Below are positions 8,288 to 17,731 of a stretch of DNA of 64,000 nt, piece after piece. Source of the DNA: Oceaniovalibus sp. ACAM 378 (GTDB lineage Bacteria; Pseudomonadota; Alphaproteobacteria; Rhodobacterales; Rhodobacteraceae); NCBI RefSeq assembly GCF_008085915.1, contig NZ_VSJK01000003.1, forward strand, positions 62,001-126,000, read 5' to 3'. Below the pieces are notes generated by a model, which was not told where the DNA came from, did no database searches, and saw only the letters and a list, made by a program, of their open reading frames with translations. The stretch's first letter is position 1. The number at the start of each line of letters is the position of its first letter. The translations under genes and the position numbers were made by a program.

Positions 8288-9253
8288 CTACTGTCCGGGC
8301 GTCATCCCTGCAGGCCAGAACCGGCACGAAACATTGTGGCCGGGCGCGATTTCGTGCCATTCGGGTGTGCCGCTTTCTGCGTGGACCTCGCCAAAGACGC
8401 AGGGGTGGCGCGGATCGTATTCGCGGGGAAACACCGGTGGCGGAGCGGCGTTGCGCAGGCGCTTTCGTTGCGCTTGCACGTCCGGGACAGGTACGGCGTC
8501 AAGCAGGGTGCGGGTATAGGGATGCACGGTGTTCTCATAGACCTGAGCTGCTGTGCCGAGTTCCACGATCCGCCCGCCGTACATCACCGCGACGCGGTGC
8601 GCGAGGCGGCGCACCAGCGCAAGGTCATGGGCGATAAACAGGGACGACAGGTTGAGCCGGGTCTGAAGATCGGCCAAAAGCGTGACAATCTGTGCCTGAG
8701 TGCGCACGTCCAGCGCCGAAACCGCCTCGTCACAGACCACAAAGTCGGGATCGACGGCCAGAGCGCGGGCAATGACAATGCGCTGGCGTTGGCCGCCGGA
8801 AAATTCGTGTGGAAATCGGTTGCGCACCTCGGGGTCCAGCCCGACCATTTCCAAAAGCGAGTCGACCTTTGCGGCAAACTGATCGCGGGGTATCGGGCGG
8901 TGAACCAGAAGCGGTTCGGTCAGGATGCTGGAAATTCGCATCCTCGGGTTGAGGCTCGAATGCGGGTTTTGCAGCACGAACTGCATGTGGCGGCGCATGC
9001 CGCGCAGTTGTGCACCTGACATTGTGGTCAGGTTGCGGCCCAACAGTTCGACTGATCCGGCGCTGGCCTTTTGCAGTTGCAGGATCGCACGGCCCGTCGT
9101 TGTTTTCCCCGAGCCGGATTCACCGACAAGGCCAAGGGTCTGACCGGCGGCAAGATCGAAGCTCACCCCCTCGACGGCGCGCACTGCCGGATTGCCCCGG
9201 CGCGGCGGAAAGGTGACGGCAAGGTCGCGAACGCGCAGGAGCGGTGCGCTCAT
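8288..9253 (-). CDS. Oligopeptide-type ABC transporter ATP-binding protein (DppF/OppF-like)
   Basis: A 321-aa ABC ATPase of the dipeptide/oligopeptide group. It has Walker A GESGSGKTTTG, signature FSGGQRQRIVIARAL, a Walker B ending VVCDEAVSALDV (Ala in place of the common Pro), and switch IAHDL. The C-terminal OppC_ATP_C-type extension with Cys residues (HPCVFG, VSCRFWP) is typical of DppF. It overlaps the next ATPase gene by 4 nt and is the last gene of a minus-strand operon that also encodes an M81 peptidase, RidA and an aminotransferase. Confidence 0.9.
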   Translation of the reverse strand: MSAPLLRVRDLAVTFPPRRGNPAVRAVEGVSFDLAAGQTLGLVGESGSGKTTTGRAILQLQKASAGSVELLGRNLTTMSGAQLRGMRRHMQFVLQNPHSSLNPRMRISSILTEPLLVHRPIPRDQFAAKVDSLLEMVGLDPEVRNRFPHEFSGGQRQRIVIARALAVDPDFVVCDEAVSALDVRTQAQIVTLLADLQTRLNLSSLFIAHDLALVRRLAHRVAVMYGGRIVELGTAAQVYENTVHPYTRTLLDAVPVPDVQAQRKRLRNAAPPPVFPREYDPRHPCVFGEVHAESGTPEWHEIAPGHNVSCRFWPAGMTPGQ

Positions 9254-10062
9254 GGCTTGGCCTCCGGTGCGTCAAGACGGGGCACCGCCGCAAGCAATGC
9301 ACGGGTGTAGAGGTGTTCGGGGGCGTCAAAAATACGCTCGACCGGGCCGGTTTCCACGATGTCGCCCCGGTACATGACCATGACCCGTTCGACCATACCT
9401 GCAATGACCCCGAAATCATGGGTTATCAGCATCAGCGCCATTCCAAGATCCTCGCGCAGTTGCAACAGCAGGCGCAGGATTTGCGCCTGAACGGTGACAT
9501 CCAGCGCCGTCGTTGGTTCGTCCGCGATCAGCAGCGCGGGGTCGCAGGAAATCGCCATGGCGATCATCACCCGCTGCCGCATACCGCCGGAAAACTGGTG
9601 CGGATGGTCGTCGGCGCGGCGGCGGGCGTTGTGGATGCCGACACGTTCCAACAGTTCGACCGTGCGGTCGCGGGCGGGGCGGGCGGACAGACCTTTGTGA
9701 CGGCGCAGCATGTCGTCGATCTGGGCCCCGACAGTCATCGTCGGGTTCAGCGAGGTCATCGGATCCTGAAAGACCATCGCAATCTGTGATCCGCGCAGGG
9801 TCTGCATCTGGCGCTCGCTATATTGCAACAGATCCTGACCCTGAAACGTGACCGAACCACCCAATCGGATCGAGGACCCCTCGGGGGCCAGTTGCATCAG
9901 GGCACGGGCGGTCACGCTTTTGCCACTGCCGGATTCACCGACGATTCCAATCGCTTCGCCAGCCGCCATGTCGAAGTCGAGCCCGTTCAACACCTGCACA
10001 TCACGCCCACGGGTGGTAAAGGCGGCGGTGAGCCCGCGGACCTTGAGAAATGGATCACTCAT
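9250..10062 (-). CDS. Oligopeptide-type ABC transporter ATP-binding protein (DppD/OppD-like)
   Basis: A 270-aa ABC ATPase with Walker [12 protein letters not shown], signature [14 protein letters not shown], Walker [14 protein letters not shown] and switch ITHDFG. The FSGGMRQR form is characteristic of the DppD/OppD half of the ATPase pair. It is somewhat short because the usual C-terminal Cys-rich extension is reduced. Start and stop overlap the neighbours by 4 nt each. It works as a heterodimer with the product of the gene at 8288. Confidence 0.9.
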   Translation of the reverse strand: MSDPFLKVRGLTAAFTTRGRDVQVLNGLDFDMAAGEAIGIVGESGSGKSVTARALMQLAPEGSSIRLGGSVTFQGQDLLQYSERQMQTLRGSQIAMVFQDPMTSLNPTMTVGAQIDDMLRRHKGLSARPARDRTVELLERVGIHNARRRADDHPHQFSGGMRQRVMIAMAISCDPALLIADEPTTALDVTVQAQILRLLLQLREDLGMALMLITHDFGVIAGMVERVMVMYRGDIVETGPVERIFDAPEHLYTRALLAAVPRLDAPEAKP

Positions 10063-10928
10063 CTTTTACCTGCCACATCCAGCATTTCGCGCAACCCGTT
10101 TGCCAGCACGATAAAGGTGAGGGTGGCAAAGACGATGGCACCAGCGGGGGCAATGACGGTCAAGGGGGCAAGCTCCATGAATTGTCGCGCCTCGGCCAGC
10201 ATGCCGCCCCAGTTGGGATCGGGTGGAGGCGGGCCGAGACCCAGAAATGAAAGCGCGGTGACGGTAAAAATGGTATTGGCCAGCGTCAGGCTGACCTGCA
10301 CAAGGATCGGTGAGATCGCCAGCGGCAGGATGTGCCGGGTCACAAGACGGAATTCGCTGACGCCAACGCTGCGCGCGGCTTCGACATGATCCCAGCTTTT
10401 GACCGAGAGGACCGGCGCGCGCACCACGCGGGCAAGGATCGGAGTATAGACGATCGCGATGGTCAGGATCAGGTTCGGCACCGTCGGCCCCAGCGCGGCC
10501 ACAACCGCAATGGCAAGCAGGAAAACGGGAAACGCAAAGATCACGTCGAGCACCCGCATGATCACCTGATCGACCGCACCGCCAATATAACCCGCCGTCA
10601 GCCCCAGAACCAACCCGGCGGCAAGCGCCAGACAGACCGCGACCACGGTGATCAGCAGGGTTGTGCGGCCACCGATGATAAGCCGGGACAGGATATCACG
10701 CCCGATGCTGTCGGTTCCCAGCCAGTGCTGGGCGCTGGCTGGCGCAAGCGAGTTGGGCGAGGTCATCGATGGATCGTAGGGCGCAATCAGCGGGCCAAGT
10801 AGGGTGAGGATGAGCATCAGCGCCAGCATGGCCAGACCCAGTCCGACCATCCACCGATCACCATTGGCAGCCTTGCGCCGCTGGGGCAGGGGGGCATCGT
10901 CGTCGGTGACGAAGTCAGTATCGCTCAT
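10059..10928 (-). CDS. Oligopeptide-type ABC transporter permease (DppC/OppC-like)
   Basis: A 289-aa inner-membrane permease. It has the OppC N-terminal cytoplasmic tail, a first membrane helix, the periplasmic APYDPSMTSPNSLAPASAQHWLGTDSIGRDILSRLIIG segment (the family's HPLGTD..GRD signature) and a C-terminal membrane domain with the DHVEAARSVGVSEFRLVTRHILP coupling loop. It overlaps both neighbours by 4 nt. It pairs with the DppB-like permease encoded just upstream. Confidence 0.92.
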   Translation of the reverse strand: MSDTDFVTDDDAPLPQRRKAANGDRWMVGLGLAMLALMLILTLLGPLIAPYDPSMTSPNSLAPASAQHWLGTDSIGRDILSRLIIGGRTTLLITVVAVCLALAAGLVLGLTAGYIGGAVDQVIMRVLDVIFAFPVFLLAIAVVAALGPTVPNLILTIAIVYTPILARVVRAPVLSVKSWDHVEAARSVGVSEFRLVTRHILPLAISPILVQVSLTLANTIFTVTALSFLGLGPPPPDPNWGGMLAEARQFMELAPLTVIAPAGAIVFATLTFIVLANGLREMLDVAGKR

Positions 10929-11866
10929 CCCTCGACCCTCGCGTCGGCGCGGATATAGGCGATATCGACGAGCACGTTAACCAGAACCACGACGGCGGCA
11001 GTGGTCAGCACGATGGCCTGAATCACCGGATAATCCCGGCTGGTGATTGAATCGAACAGGTATTGGCCCATGCCGGGAATGGCAAAGATCGTTTCGATCA
11101 AGATGGACCCGCCCAAAAGCTGTGCGATTTGCAGGCCCGTAACAGTAATGACCGGGGTCAGCGCATTGCGGACCAGATAGTTGCGCAGCACGGTACGCGG
11201 GCGCAGCCCCTTGGCACGGGCAACCATGACAAAATCCTGACTGGCCACCTCAAGCACCGCCGCGCGGGTGTTTTCCGATACCGTGACCGAGACGGCCAGC
11301 GACAGCGCAAAGGCCGGCAACAGCAGGCTGCCGATACTGCCGAGCGGATCTTCGGTGAAGGGAACAAAATAAAAGATGCGAATCTGCGGGAAATACAGCC
11401 CCGCCAGCAGCACGATCAGAGTGCCCACAACGAAATTCGGAATCGCCAGCATCAATCCGTTCCAGAGCCGCACGATCCAATCCGTGTGCCCTCGGAAACG
11501 GGCCGAGGCAAGACCGGTCAGCCCGCCCATGACCATGGCCATCAGCGCGGCCAGTGCCGTCAACTCGAACGTCACACCCAGACGGCCCCCAATTTCCGAT
11601 GTCACCGGACGTCGCGTGACAAATGAGGTTCCGAAATCTCCGCGAAGGGCGTCCCCGAGCCATGCAAGGTATTGCACCCAGATCGGTTGATCCAACCCCA
11701 GATCGCGGCGGACCTTCTCCAGCATTTCGGTTGAAACATTGGCTGATCCGGCCGCCGCCTGAGCAAAATCGCCCGGCAGAAGCCGCATCAAGGCAAAGGC
11801 CGCAACGGACACGCCCAGCAGGATAGGCACCGCCAGGGCGAAACGGATCAGAACAAGGCGTGTCAC
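10925..11866 (-). CDS. Oligopeptide-type ABC transporter permease (DppB/OppB-like)
   Basis: A 313-aa permease of the DppB type. It has an N-terminal helix, the extracytoplasmic LRLLPGDFAQAAAG segment, the DLGLDQPIWVQYLAWLGDALRGDFG stretch that is nearly invariant in the family, and the QDFVMVARAKGLRPRTVLRNYLVRNAL coupling loop. It follows the substrate-binding protein gene with a 15-nt gap. It forms the transmembrane path for the imported peptide or peptide-like ligand. Confidence 0.92.
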   Translation of the reverse strand: MTRLVLIRFALAVPILLGVSVAAFALMRLLPGDFAQAAAGSANVSTEMLEKVRRDLGLDQPIWVQYLAWLGDALRGDFGTSFVTRRPVTSEIGGRLGVTFELTALAALMAMVMGGLTGLASARFRGHTDWIVRLWNGLMLAIPNFVVGTLIVLLAGLYFPQIRIFYFVPFTEDPLGSIGSLLLPAFALSLAVSVTVSENTRAAVLEVASQDFVMVARAKGLRPRTVLRNYLVRNALTPVITVTGLQIAQLLGGSILIETIFAIPGMGQYLFDSITSRDYPVIQAIVLTTAAVVVLVNVLVDIAYIRADARVEG

Positions 11867-11881
11867 GTAACGTCGGCTCCC

Positions 11882-13459
11882 TTACTTGTCGATCCAGGTG
11901 GTGCGCACATAGGTCCGGGTATTGGCGGCCAATGCGTGATAGCCCTGAACATAGTTCCACCATGCCTCCCAACGCAGGGGATACTGATAGATGTGCAGGA
12001 CATAGGCCTGATCCGCGATCCGCCGCTGGATGTCCTGATTGGCTGCGGCGCGCTTTTCCGGGTCGGTAATGGTGCGGGCCTCTGCGATCATCTGATCCAT
12101 CGCTTCGTCGTCCATGCCCATATTCGCACCAAAAGTTCCGCGCGACGACATCCGTAGAAAAATTGCATCCGGGTCCGGGGTCCATGAATCAGCCACCGAG
12201 AGCAGGGTGCTGTACGTGCCCTTGTTCCACATCTCCAGCAGAGGCGCGGTTTCGGTAGGTTTGATATTCACATTGATACCGGCCTGCGCCCATTGCTGTT
12301 GCAGGATCTGCGCACAGGCAACGTCAAGATCGTTGGCCGCCACGACGATATAGTCGCCAAGGTCGATGCCATCGGGATGCCCGGCTTCGGCCAGAAGTTT
12401 CTTTGCGCCTTCAATGTCCTGACCGTAATAGGGCAGATCGGATGTGCCGTCATAACCGCCGATCTGGCTTTCGGGCAGCGCGGCGCCGACCTTGCCCGAT
12501 CCGCCAAGAACGGTATCAAGACAGGCCTGCCGATCGGTGGCAAGGCTGAGTGCGCGGCGCACGTTCACGTCGTTCATCGGGGCGGCCTTGAGATTGAACC
12601 ACACCGGGAAGGTCCGCGAGGTTTGACCCGGCGCCGAGACAAGATCCGGCTGCGTGCGGGTGATCAGATCGGCCACCTTGGGGTTTTTCAGCCAGGTCAT
12701 ATCGATGCTGCGCGACCGCAGCGCCGAAGCCAGCGCCGATTGATCCTTGAAGAAGCGAAAGATCACCTTGTCGAGGTAGGGTTGACCATCCTCATAGTAA
12801 TTCGGGTTGGCAACCAGCACAAATTCGCGGTTCGGTTCATAGGATTCGAACATGAACGGCCCGGTGCCGACGGGCTGGGTCACAAGATCCTCAACGCCCT
12901 GGGGCACGATCGCCCCGGCCGGGTTGGTCGCCAGATAGCGCAGAAAAGCGGCATCCGGCGTCTTGAGCTTGAATTCGACGGTCAGCGGGTCTTTCACTGT
13001 CACCGACTCGATGCTGGAATAGGACGAAGCCCACCGCGCACCCGTCGCCGGGTCCATGATCCGGTCAAAGGTGTGTTTCACATCCTCGGCCGAGAATGCC
13101 TGACCGTTGTGGAACGTCACGCCGTCACGCAGCGTGAAGACATAGGTGGTTTCGTCCGGCATCTCGTATCCCGTGGCAAGATCGGGTTCGATCTGCATAT
13201 CGGGGCTCCAGCGCAGCAGGCCGGTATAGAGCAATCCGGTGAAGTCGCCCGACGAAAATGCCGTATTGGTCACCGGGTCCAGACCGATGGGATCGGCGTC
13301 GGCACCGATGGTCAGGGTGCCACCGCGCTTGGCGTCTGGATCGCCCCCCGACGCCGCAAAGGCGGCGGGGCTCATCATCAGAACTCCGCCAGCAACGCCA
13401 AGGCGCAGCATGGAGCGGCGGGACATGTCGAATGGATCGGTCTTGGGTCTGGTGGTCAT
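11882..13459 (-). CDS. Oligopeptide-type ABC transporter substrate-binding protein, family 5 (Tat-exported)
   Basis: A 525-aa periplasmic binding protein of the SBP_bac_5 family. The N-terminus has a twin-arginine motif (SRRSML) before a hydrophobic stretch and an AFAASGG cleavage region, so folded export by Tat is likely. Family features include LTIGADADPIGLDPV, the DLATGYEMPDETTYVFTLRDGVTFHNG segment, and VGTGPFMFESYEPN. It is the only binding protein of this operon and defines ligand choice. The ligand is unknown; the M81 peptidase, RidA and aminotransferase genes upstream suggest an unusual peptide or amide. Confidence 0.9.
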   Translation of the reverse strand: MTTRPKTDPFDMSRRSMLRLGVAGGVLMMSPAAFAASGGDPDAKRGGTLTIGADADPIGLDPVTNTAFSSGDFTGLLYTGLLRWSPDMQIEPDLATGYEMPDETTYVFTLRDGVTFHNGQAFSAEDVKHTFDRIMDPATGARWASSYSSIESVTVKDPLTVEFKLKTPDAAFLRYLATNPAGAIVPQGVEDLVTQPVGTGPFMFESYEPNREFVLVANPNYYEDGQPYLDKVIFRFFKDQSALASALRSRSIDMTWLKNPKVADLITRTQPDLVSAPGQTSRTFPVWFNLKAAPMNDVNVRRALSLATDRQACLDTVLGGSGKVGAALPESQIGGYDGTSDLPYYGQDIEGAKKLLAEAGHPDGIDLGDYIVVAANDLDVACAQILQQQWAQAGINVNIKPTETAPLLEMWNKGTYSTLLSVADSWTPDPDAIFLRMSSRGTFGANMGMDDEAMDQMIAEARTITDPEKRAAANQDIQRRIADQAYVLHIYQYPLRWEAWWNYVQGYHALAANTRTYVRTTWIDK

Positions 13460-13513
13460 TGTCTATCCTCCCAGGATTACGAAAACGGGTGTGCAAAAGT
13501 CGGCGTGCCGGTG

Positions 13514-14863
13514 TCAAATTTTCCCGGCGTCCTTCACGGCCCGTACGGATTCTGCTGCGACGGCAAGGGTTTCGTCGATCACGTCGTCACTGTGTTCCGA
13601 CGACATAAACCATGCGCCCCGTTCCAGAGCGCGCACGCCCCGGTACATCATCTCTGTGGTCAGTGCGACATATCCGGCGCGGTTCATCGTGCTCAGCTCG
13701 CGGTAGTTCCTTGCCGGTTTGCTCAGCCCGAGCGCGACATGGAACACCTGCGGAAAGCCGACGACCGAGGCGGTAATGCCCGCGTCGTGGAAGATCCGTT
13801 GCAACCCCTCTTTCAACCGCTCGCCCTGTTTGCCGATCTGGGCATAGAGGTCCGGGGTCAGCAGTTTCAGGGTGGCAGCCGTGGCCGCCATGGCCAGCGG
13901 TTGCGCGTTATAAGTGCCGCCGTGCAAAACCTTGCCGTTGGTCAGGTCCAGCAGATCGGCGCGCCCCACCACAGCGGCCACAGGAAAGCCGTTGGCAATG
14001 GCCTTGCCGAAGGTCGACATGTCGGGGGTGACGCCGAACAACTCCTGCGCGCCGCCTGCGCCAAGGCGGAAGCCAGTGATCACCTCGTCAAAGATCAGGA
14101 TGGTCCCGGTGTCGGTGCAGGCCTGACGCACGCCCTCCAGATATCCCGCGTGCGGGTGGATCGAACCGGCGTTGCACATGGCGGGTTCCATGATGACGGC
14201 GGCGATGTCCTTGCGGGCAAGGCGGGCCTTCAGCGCGTCAAGGTCGTTCCATTGCAGCACGGCAACGGCATCGGCGGTGCTGGCCAACTGCCCCTGCGAG
14301 CCGGGCTGCGGGACGATGGCGCCATGCGCGTCGGGCTGGGCGTCGCCGGGGGCAACGGACCACAGCACGTTGTCGAACCAGCCGTGATAATGCCCCTCGA
14401 ACTTCAGGATCTTGTCGCGTCCCGTCGCCGCGCGGGCGATGCGGAAGGCGGCCTGAATCACTTCTGAGCCCGAACCGCCAAAGCGCATCCGTTCGGCGCT
14501 GGGGACCATTTCACAGACAAGGCGGGCGGCCTCAGCCTCGATCTCGGACTGGGCACCGAACAGGATGCCGGTTTCCATCTGCTTTGCCACAGCATCGGTC
14601 AGCGCTTTGGGCTTGTGACCAAGGATCATCGGCCCCATGCCGAGGTAATAATCGATCAGCCGGTTGCCATCCACATCGGTCAGATAGGCGCCATCGGCGC
14701 TGTCGATCACCAGTGGCGTCGGCGAGATGTTGAGGCGGAAGTTGCTGCTGACCCCACCCGCCAGCCACTCGGAGTTTCGCGCGATGGCGGCTTTTGATCC
14801 GTCGAAAGACATGCGCGGCCGGTCGGCGCTGGTCGGGTTCGGTGCGGTTTTGGTGGCGGTCAT
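13514..14863 (-). CDS. Class III PLP aminotransferase (glutamate-1-semialdehyde aminomutase-like)
   Basis: A 449-aa fold-I PLP enzyme related to HemL. The PLP site is clear: GSGSEVIQAAFRIARAATG, FEGHYHGW, LIFDEVITGFR and the Schiff-base lysine in STFGKAI. It overlaps the RidA gene by 4 nt (ATGA) and lies between that gene and the peptide-binding protein, not near heme genes. This context, and the arginine in the N-terminal GGVSSNFR segment, make a catabolic transaminase (for example for a beta-amino acid) more likely than tetrapyrrole synthesis. That function is inferred; the fold is certain. Confidence 0.85.
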   Translation of the reverse strand: MTATKTAPNPTSADRPRMSFDGSKAAIARNSEWLAGGVSSNFRLNISPTPLVIDSADGAYLTDVDGNRLIDYYLGMGPMILGHKPKALTDAVAKQMETGILFGAQSEIEAEAARLVCEMVPSAERMRFGGSGSEVIQAAFRIARAATGRDKILKFEGHYHGWFDNVLWSVAPGDAQPDAHGAIVPQPGSQGQLASTADAVAVLQWNDLDALKARLARKDIAAVIMEPAMCNAGSIHPHAGYLEGVRQACTDTGTILIFDEVITGFRLGAGGAQELFGVTPDMSTFGKAIANGFPVAAVVGRADLLDLTNGKVLHGGTYNAQPLAMAATAATLKLLTPDLYAQIGKQGERLKEGLQRIFHDAGITASVVGFPQVFHVALGLSKPARNYRELSTMNRAGYVALTTEMMYRGVRALERGAWFMSSEHSDDVIDETLAVAAESVRAVKDAGKI

Positions 14864-15252
14864 TTGCCTTCTCCTTCGTTGGCGACGACCGCGATGCAGT
14901 CGATTTCATAGCGCAGGGCGGGTGACAGGCAGCCCGAAATGGTGGTGCGGGCCGGGAAAGGTTTTGAGAAAAACTCAAGATAGACACGGTTGAACTCGGC
15001 TATATCCTCGTGCAGGCGGACATAGTTTCGGGTCTGGACCACGTGTTTCAGATCGCTCCCTGCGGTCTTCAGCACCTTCTCGAGGTTTTCAATCGAGCGC
15101 CGCATCTCGCCCTCCAGCGTGTCGAAAACGATCTTGCCCGTCGCATCGACCGAGGCTTGGCCCGAAACGAAAATTAGATTGCCCACTTTGGTCGCGGGAC
15201 TGAACGGCAGGTGGGAATGTGGCGTGTCGGGGCTGTCGGGATATTCGATCAT
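14860..15252 (-). CDS. RidA/YjgF/YER057c/UK114 family enamine/imine deaminase
   Basis: A 130-aa RidA-family protein, normally a trimer, that hydrolyses reactive enamines and imines released by PLP enzymes. The catalytic arginine sits in FPARTTISG and the conserved glutamate in YEIDCIAV. The LIFVSGQASVDATGKIV segment is also typical. The start at 15252 gives the usual family length. It lies between an M81 peptidase and a PLP aminotransferase with short gaps or overlap, so its job is probably clearing or processing an intermediate of this pathway. Confidence 0.92.
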   Translation of the reverse strand: MIEYPDSPDTPHSHLPFSPATKVGNLIFVSGQASVDATGKIVFDTLEGEMRRSIENLEKVLKTAGSDLKHVVQTRNYVRLHEDIAEFNRVYLEFFSKPFPARTTISGCLSPALRYEIDCIAVVANEGEGK

Positions 15253-15278
15253 AACAATTCCTTCGTGGTTCGCATGGC

Positions 15279-16775
15279 TCAGGTCGGATCCAGCGGATGG
15301 ATCGGACGGCGCAGGTTCTTATAAGGCAGGGTGCTCAGATCACTGGCGCATGGGCCGGGCGTGTCGACGATATAGCTGCCCGCCGCGATCGGGTCATAGG
15401 CGCGGCGATGGGCCACTGCACCCTTGACGCCAATCGCCGACAGGCTCTCGGGGATGATCCCTTGAGATCGCAACTGTCCCAGATCGGCGGGCGCGGTTTT
15501 CTTGCTGGTCAGCAGGATGGTCACGCCCGCCGTTTCGACAACCGCGCAGGGGCCCATCTTGATATGCACACCCAGCGAGGCGACCATGTGACTGTTGCGG
15601 TCCTCCAGATCGAAGTTGCCGTCGCTTTTGCGGATCAGGGTCACCGTCAGATCCAACGGCCCCGGGTCTTGCGGCGTCCGTTTGCCGCCGATCTTCAACT
15701 GCGCCGTGTCGCCCGGGCAAACATCCTTCAGCGCCGCCACTGATTCCGGGTCGGCGATGATCACGGCGGCGTTTGTCATGCCGTGGCGCAGCAGCCCGCG
15801 CAATACGGTGGTGCAGTCACCCGCAGCCCCGCCGCCGATGTTGTCAGCAGGTTCGATGATGATCCAGGGGCCGTCGGTCTTTGCCTTGATCTCGCTCAGG
15901 GCGTCGTCCAGAGCCCATTCGGCGGGCTGGCCTTTGTCGCGCAGGCGAATTGCGATTTCCGCCAGCGAGTCGAGCGCCGCCTGCGCCGCGGTATCGTTGC
16001 CCGTGGTCACGAGCGAAAACGCCACGCCCGCATCGTGAACGTCGGAAAATGAGAAGCCGCCGATCACGTTCACCGCCCAGATGTCGGGATTTTCCGTCTC
16101 GATCTCGCGGGCGCGCAGTTCAAGGTCGCGCATCGGCGACACGGCGGTGCCCGTGCCGGTTGGCGGCCAGATTACCGGCACGCGCAGCGACAGCATGTGC
16201 GGCATCGGTGCGCCCGACAGAGTGCGCGCCAGAAGTTGAGCCGCGCGGACCGCCGTATCTCGCGCGTCGATATGAGGGTTTTCGCGGTAGCCGACCAGTG
16301 CAGTGGCATGACGCGACATGGCTTCGGTGAAATTGGCATGCAGATCGAAGGCGCCAAAGATCGGCATATCGCTGCCGATGCCGTCCATGGCACGCAAGCG
16401 GCCCAGAAGTTCGCCCTCGATGTCCTGACAGGCATCGGTCACGCCCGCACCGTGCAGCGCCAGCCAGATCGCATCCAGCGGCCCGTCCTTCAGCGCACGT
16501 TTCACGCCCGTTTCCAGCTCGCTCCAGAATGTTTCGAACGCGGCGTGTTCCATAGTGGCGGAAGGCGCGGCCAGATAGTCGCAGACCGGCACCACGTTCC
16601 AGCCTTCGGACTTGGCCACTTCCAGGAACCCATCCACCATCGAACCGTCTCCGGCCCGCTGCAACAACGCGTCACCACGGCGAATGGTGAAATCGGTCAA
16701 GGGGGTCGTGCCCTGAACGAACGTGTGGGTTTCGTGGAAGATGCCCGCAAGAAGAACACGAGGTGGGGTCGGCAT
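15279..16775 (-). CDS. M81 family metallopeptidase (MlrC-like), copy 1
   Basis: A 498-aa protein of the M81/MlrC family, whose best-known member cleaves linearised microcystin in sphingomonads. The N-terminal DUF1485-type domain begins LLAGIFHETHTF. Zinc-ligand candidates are in FDLHANF (Asp, His) and NPHIDARDT (His), about 20 residues apart as in MlrC. The C-terminal domain ends with DTPGPCASDLSTLPYKNLRRPIHPLD, matching the family end motif. There is no signal peptide, so it acts in the cytoplasm on imported substrate. It is the first enzyme gene after the IclR regulator in the minus-strand operon. The substrate is unknown. Confidence 0.9.
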   Translation of the reverse strand: MPTPPRVLLAGIFHETHTFVQGTTPLTDFTIRRGDALLQRAGDGSMVDGFLEVAKSEGWNVVPVCDYLAAPSATMEHAAFETFWSELETGVKRALKDGPLDAIWLALHGAGVTDACQDIEGELLGRLRAMDGIGSDMPIFGAFDLHANFTEAMSRHATALVGYRENPHIDARDTAVRAAQLLARTLSGAPMPHMLSLRVPVIWPPTGTGTAVSPMRDLELRAREIETENPDIWAVNVIGGFSFSDVHDAGVAFSLVTTGNDTAAQAALDSLAEIAIRLRDKGQPAEWALDDALSEIKAKTDGPWIIIEPADNIGGGAAGDCTTVLRGLLRHGMTNAAVIIADPESVAALKDVCPGDTAQLKIGGKRTPQDPGPLDLTVTLIRKSDGNFDLEDRNSHMVASLGVHIKMGPCAVVETAGVTILLTSKKTAPADLGQLRSQGIIPESLSAIGVKGAVAHRRAYDPIAAGSYIVDTPGPCASDLSTLPYKNLRRPIHPLDPT

Positions 16776-16822
16776 ATCGGTTTCCTTCTATTCTTTAAGG
16801 TCGCGCCTTGATTTCCGGGCCT

Positions 16823-17611
16823 TCAAGCCTTGGGGATCATGTCCGCGCCGCTCGAGTGGTGTTGCAGCGCAGCCGATATTTCGGCCATGCGCTCAACGAG
16901 CATCGTGCCCATGTCCCGCATCATCACATCGTCAAAGCGCGCCGCCGGTCCCGCGACGCTGACCGAGGCGATGGGCTGGCCGCCCGCGTCGAAGATTGGC
17001 GCAGCCACACAGGCGCTGCCGATCTCGTTCTCTTCGAATTCGAAACTCCAACCGGTCTTGCGGCACCGCTCCAGCAGCAGATTGAGCGCGGTGAGATCGG
17101 TCGTGGTATTCGGGGTTTTCGAATGCAGCGGTGCCAGTTCAAAAATCGTCTTGAGAAATTCTTCGCCACGCCATGCGATCAGGGCGCGTCCGCAGGCGGT
17201 TGCATGATAATCCGCCCGTGTCCCGGCATAGGACGAGACACGCAGCGATTGATTGCTTTCCAGACTTTCCACAATGATCGCGTCGGTCGGGCCGGGCAGC
17301 GCAAGGTTCACCGTCTCGCGGGTTTCGGCACAGAGACGCACGAGATGGGGGCGGATTGACGCCACCATATCCAGCCGCCGATCCACCGCCCGACCATAAA
17401 CCATATGCAAAAGCCCAAGCCGGTACAGTCCCTTGTCGGGATCGTGTTCGGCCAGCCCGACGTCGGTCAGGGCGCCGATCAAATTGAAGGCGGTCGTCTT
17501 GGCAATGCCCGCATGCCGGGCCAGATCGCGCAGCGCGACCCAGTCACCCGATCCCATGGCATCAAGCAAAGCCGCCGCGCGGCCGATCGATTGAATTCTT
17601 GCCTTCGTCAC
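16823..17611 (-). CDS. IclR family transcriptional regulator
   Basis: A 262-aa regulator. The N-terminal winged helix-turn-helix spans about residues 8-65 (SIGRAAALLDAMG, LRDLARHAGIAKTTAFNLIGAL), followed by the IclR effector domain with the SYAGTRADYHATACGRALIAW segment. It lies head of the minus-strand catabolic operon and divergent from the plus-strand one, the usual position for a local regulator. Three related inverted repeats in the 215-nt divergent region are likely binding sites. The effector is probably the imported ligand or a breakdown product. Confidence 0.93.
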   Translation of the reverse strand: MTKARIQSIGRAAALLDAMGSGDWVALRDLARHAGIAKTTAFNLIGALTDVGLAEHDPDKGLYRLGLLHMVYGRAVDRRLDMVASIRPHLVRLCAETRETVNLALPGPTDAIIVESLESNQSLRVSSYAGTRADYHATACGRALIAWRGEEFLKTIFELAPLHSKTPNTTTDLTALNLLLERCRKTGWSFEFEENEIGSACVAAPIFDAGGQPIASVSVAGPAARFDDVMMRDMGTMLVERMAEISAALQHHSSGADMIPKA

Positions 17612-17624
17612 TGTCGCCCCATCT

Positions 17625-17641
17625 GTTCCACATTATAGAAC
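17625..17641. promoter_or_regulatory. Candidate IclR operator 1
   Basis: GTTCCACATTATAGAAC, an inverted repeat with GTTC/GAAC arms and a 9-nt centre, 14 nt upstream of the iclR-type start codon. Its reverse complement matches the site at 17783 in 13 of 17 positions, counted by eye. Confidence 0.45.
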
Positions 17642-17658
17642 GTTTCGAATCGTGGAAT
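17642..17658. promoter_or_regulatory. Candidate IclR operator 2 (degenerate)
   Basis: GTTTCGAATCGTGGAAT directly abuts operator 1. It shares GTT at one end and GTGGAA at the other with the reverse complement of operator 1. A tandem pair in front of the regulator gene would fit autoregulation. Confidence 0.3.
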
Positions 17659-17731
17659 ACAGGGAGTTAAGCAAGTATTCAGTTGGCTTTGCAAGAAACA
17701 TCTTAAAAAATGCAGAATATTATTTATTTTC

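Noticed and set aside
12293-14467. Long open frame on the plus strand (724 codons)
   Set aside because: Antisense to the binding protein and HemL-like genes; composition typical of a shadow frame and no recognisable domains.
13514-14863. Heme biosynthesis gene hemL
   Set aside because: Family match only; the operon context (RidA, peptide importer, M81) argues for a catabolic aminotransferase, so the symbol was not assigned.
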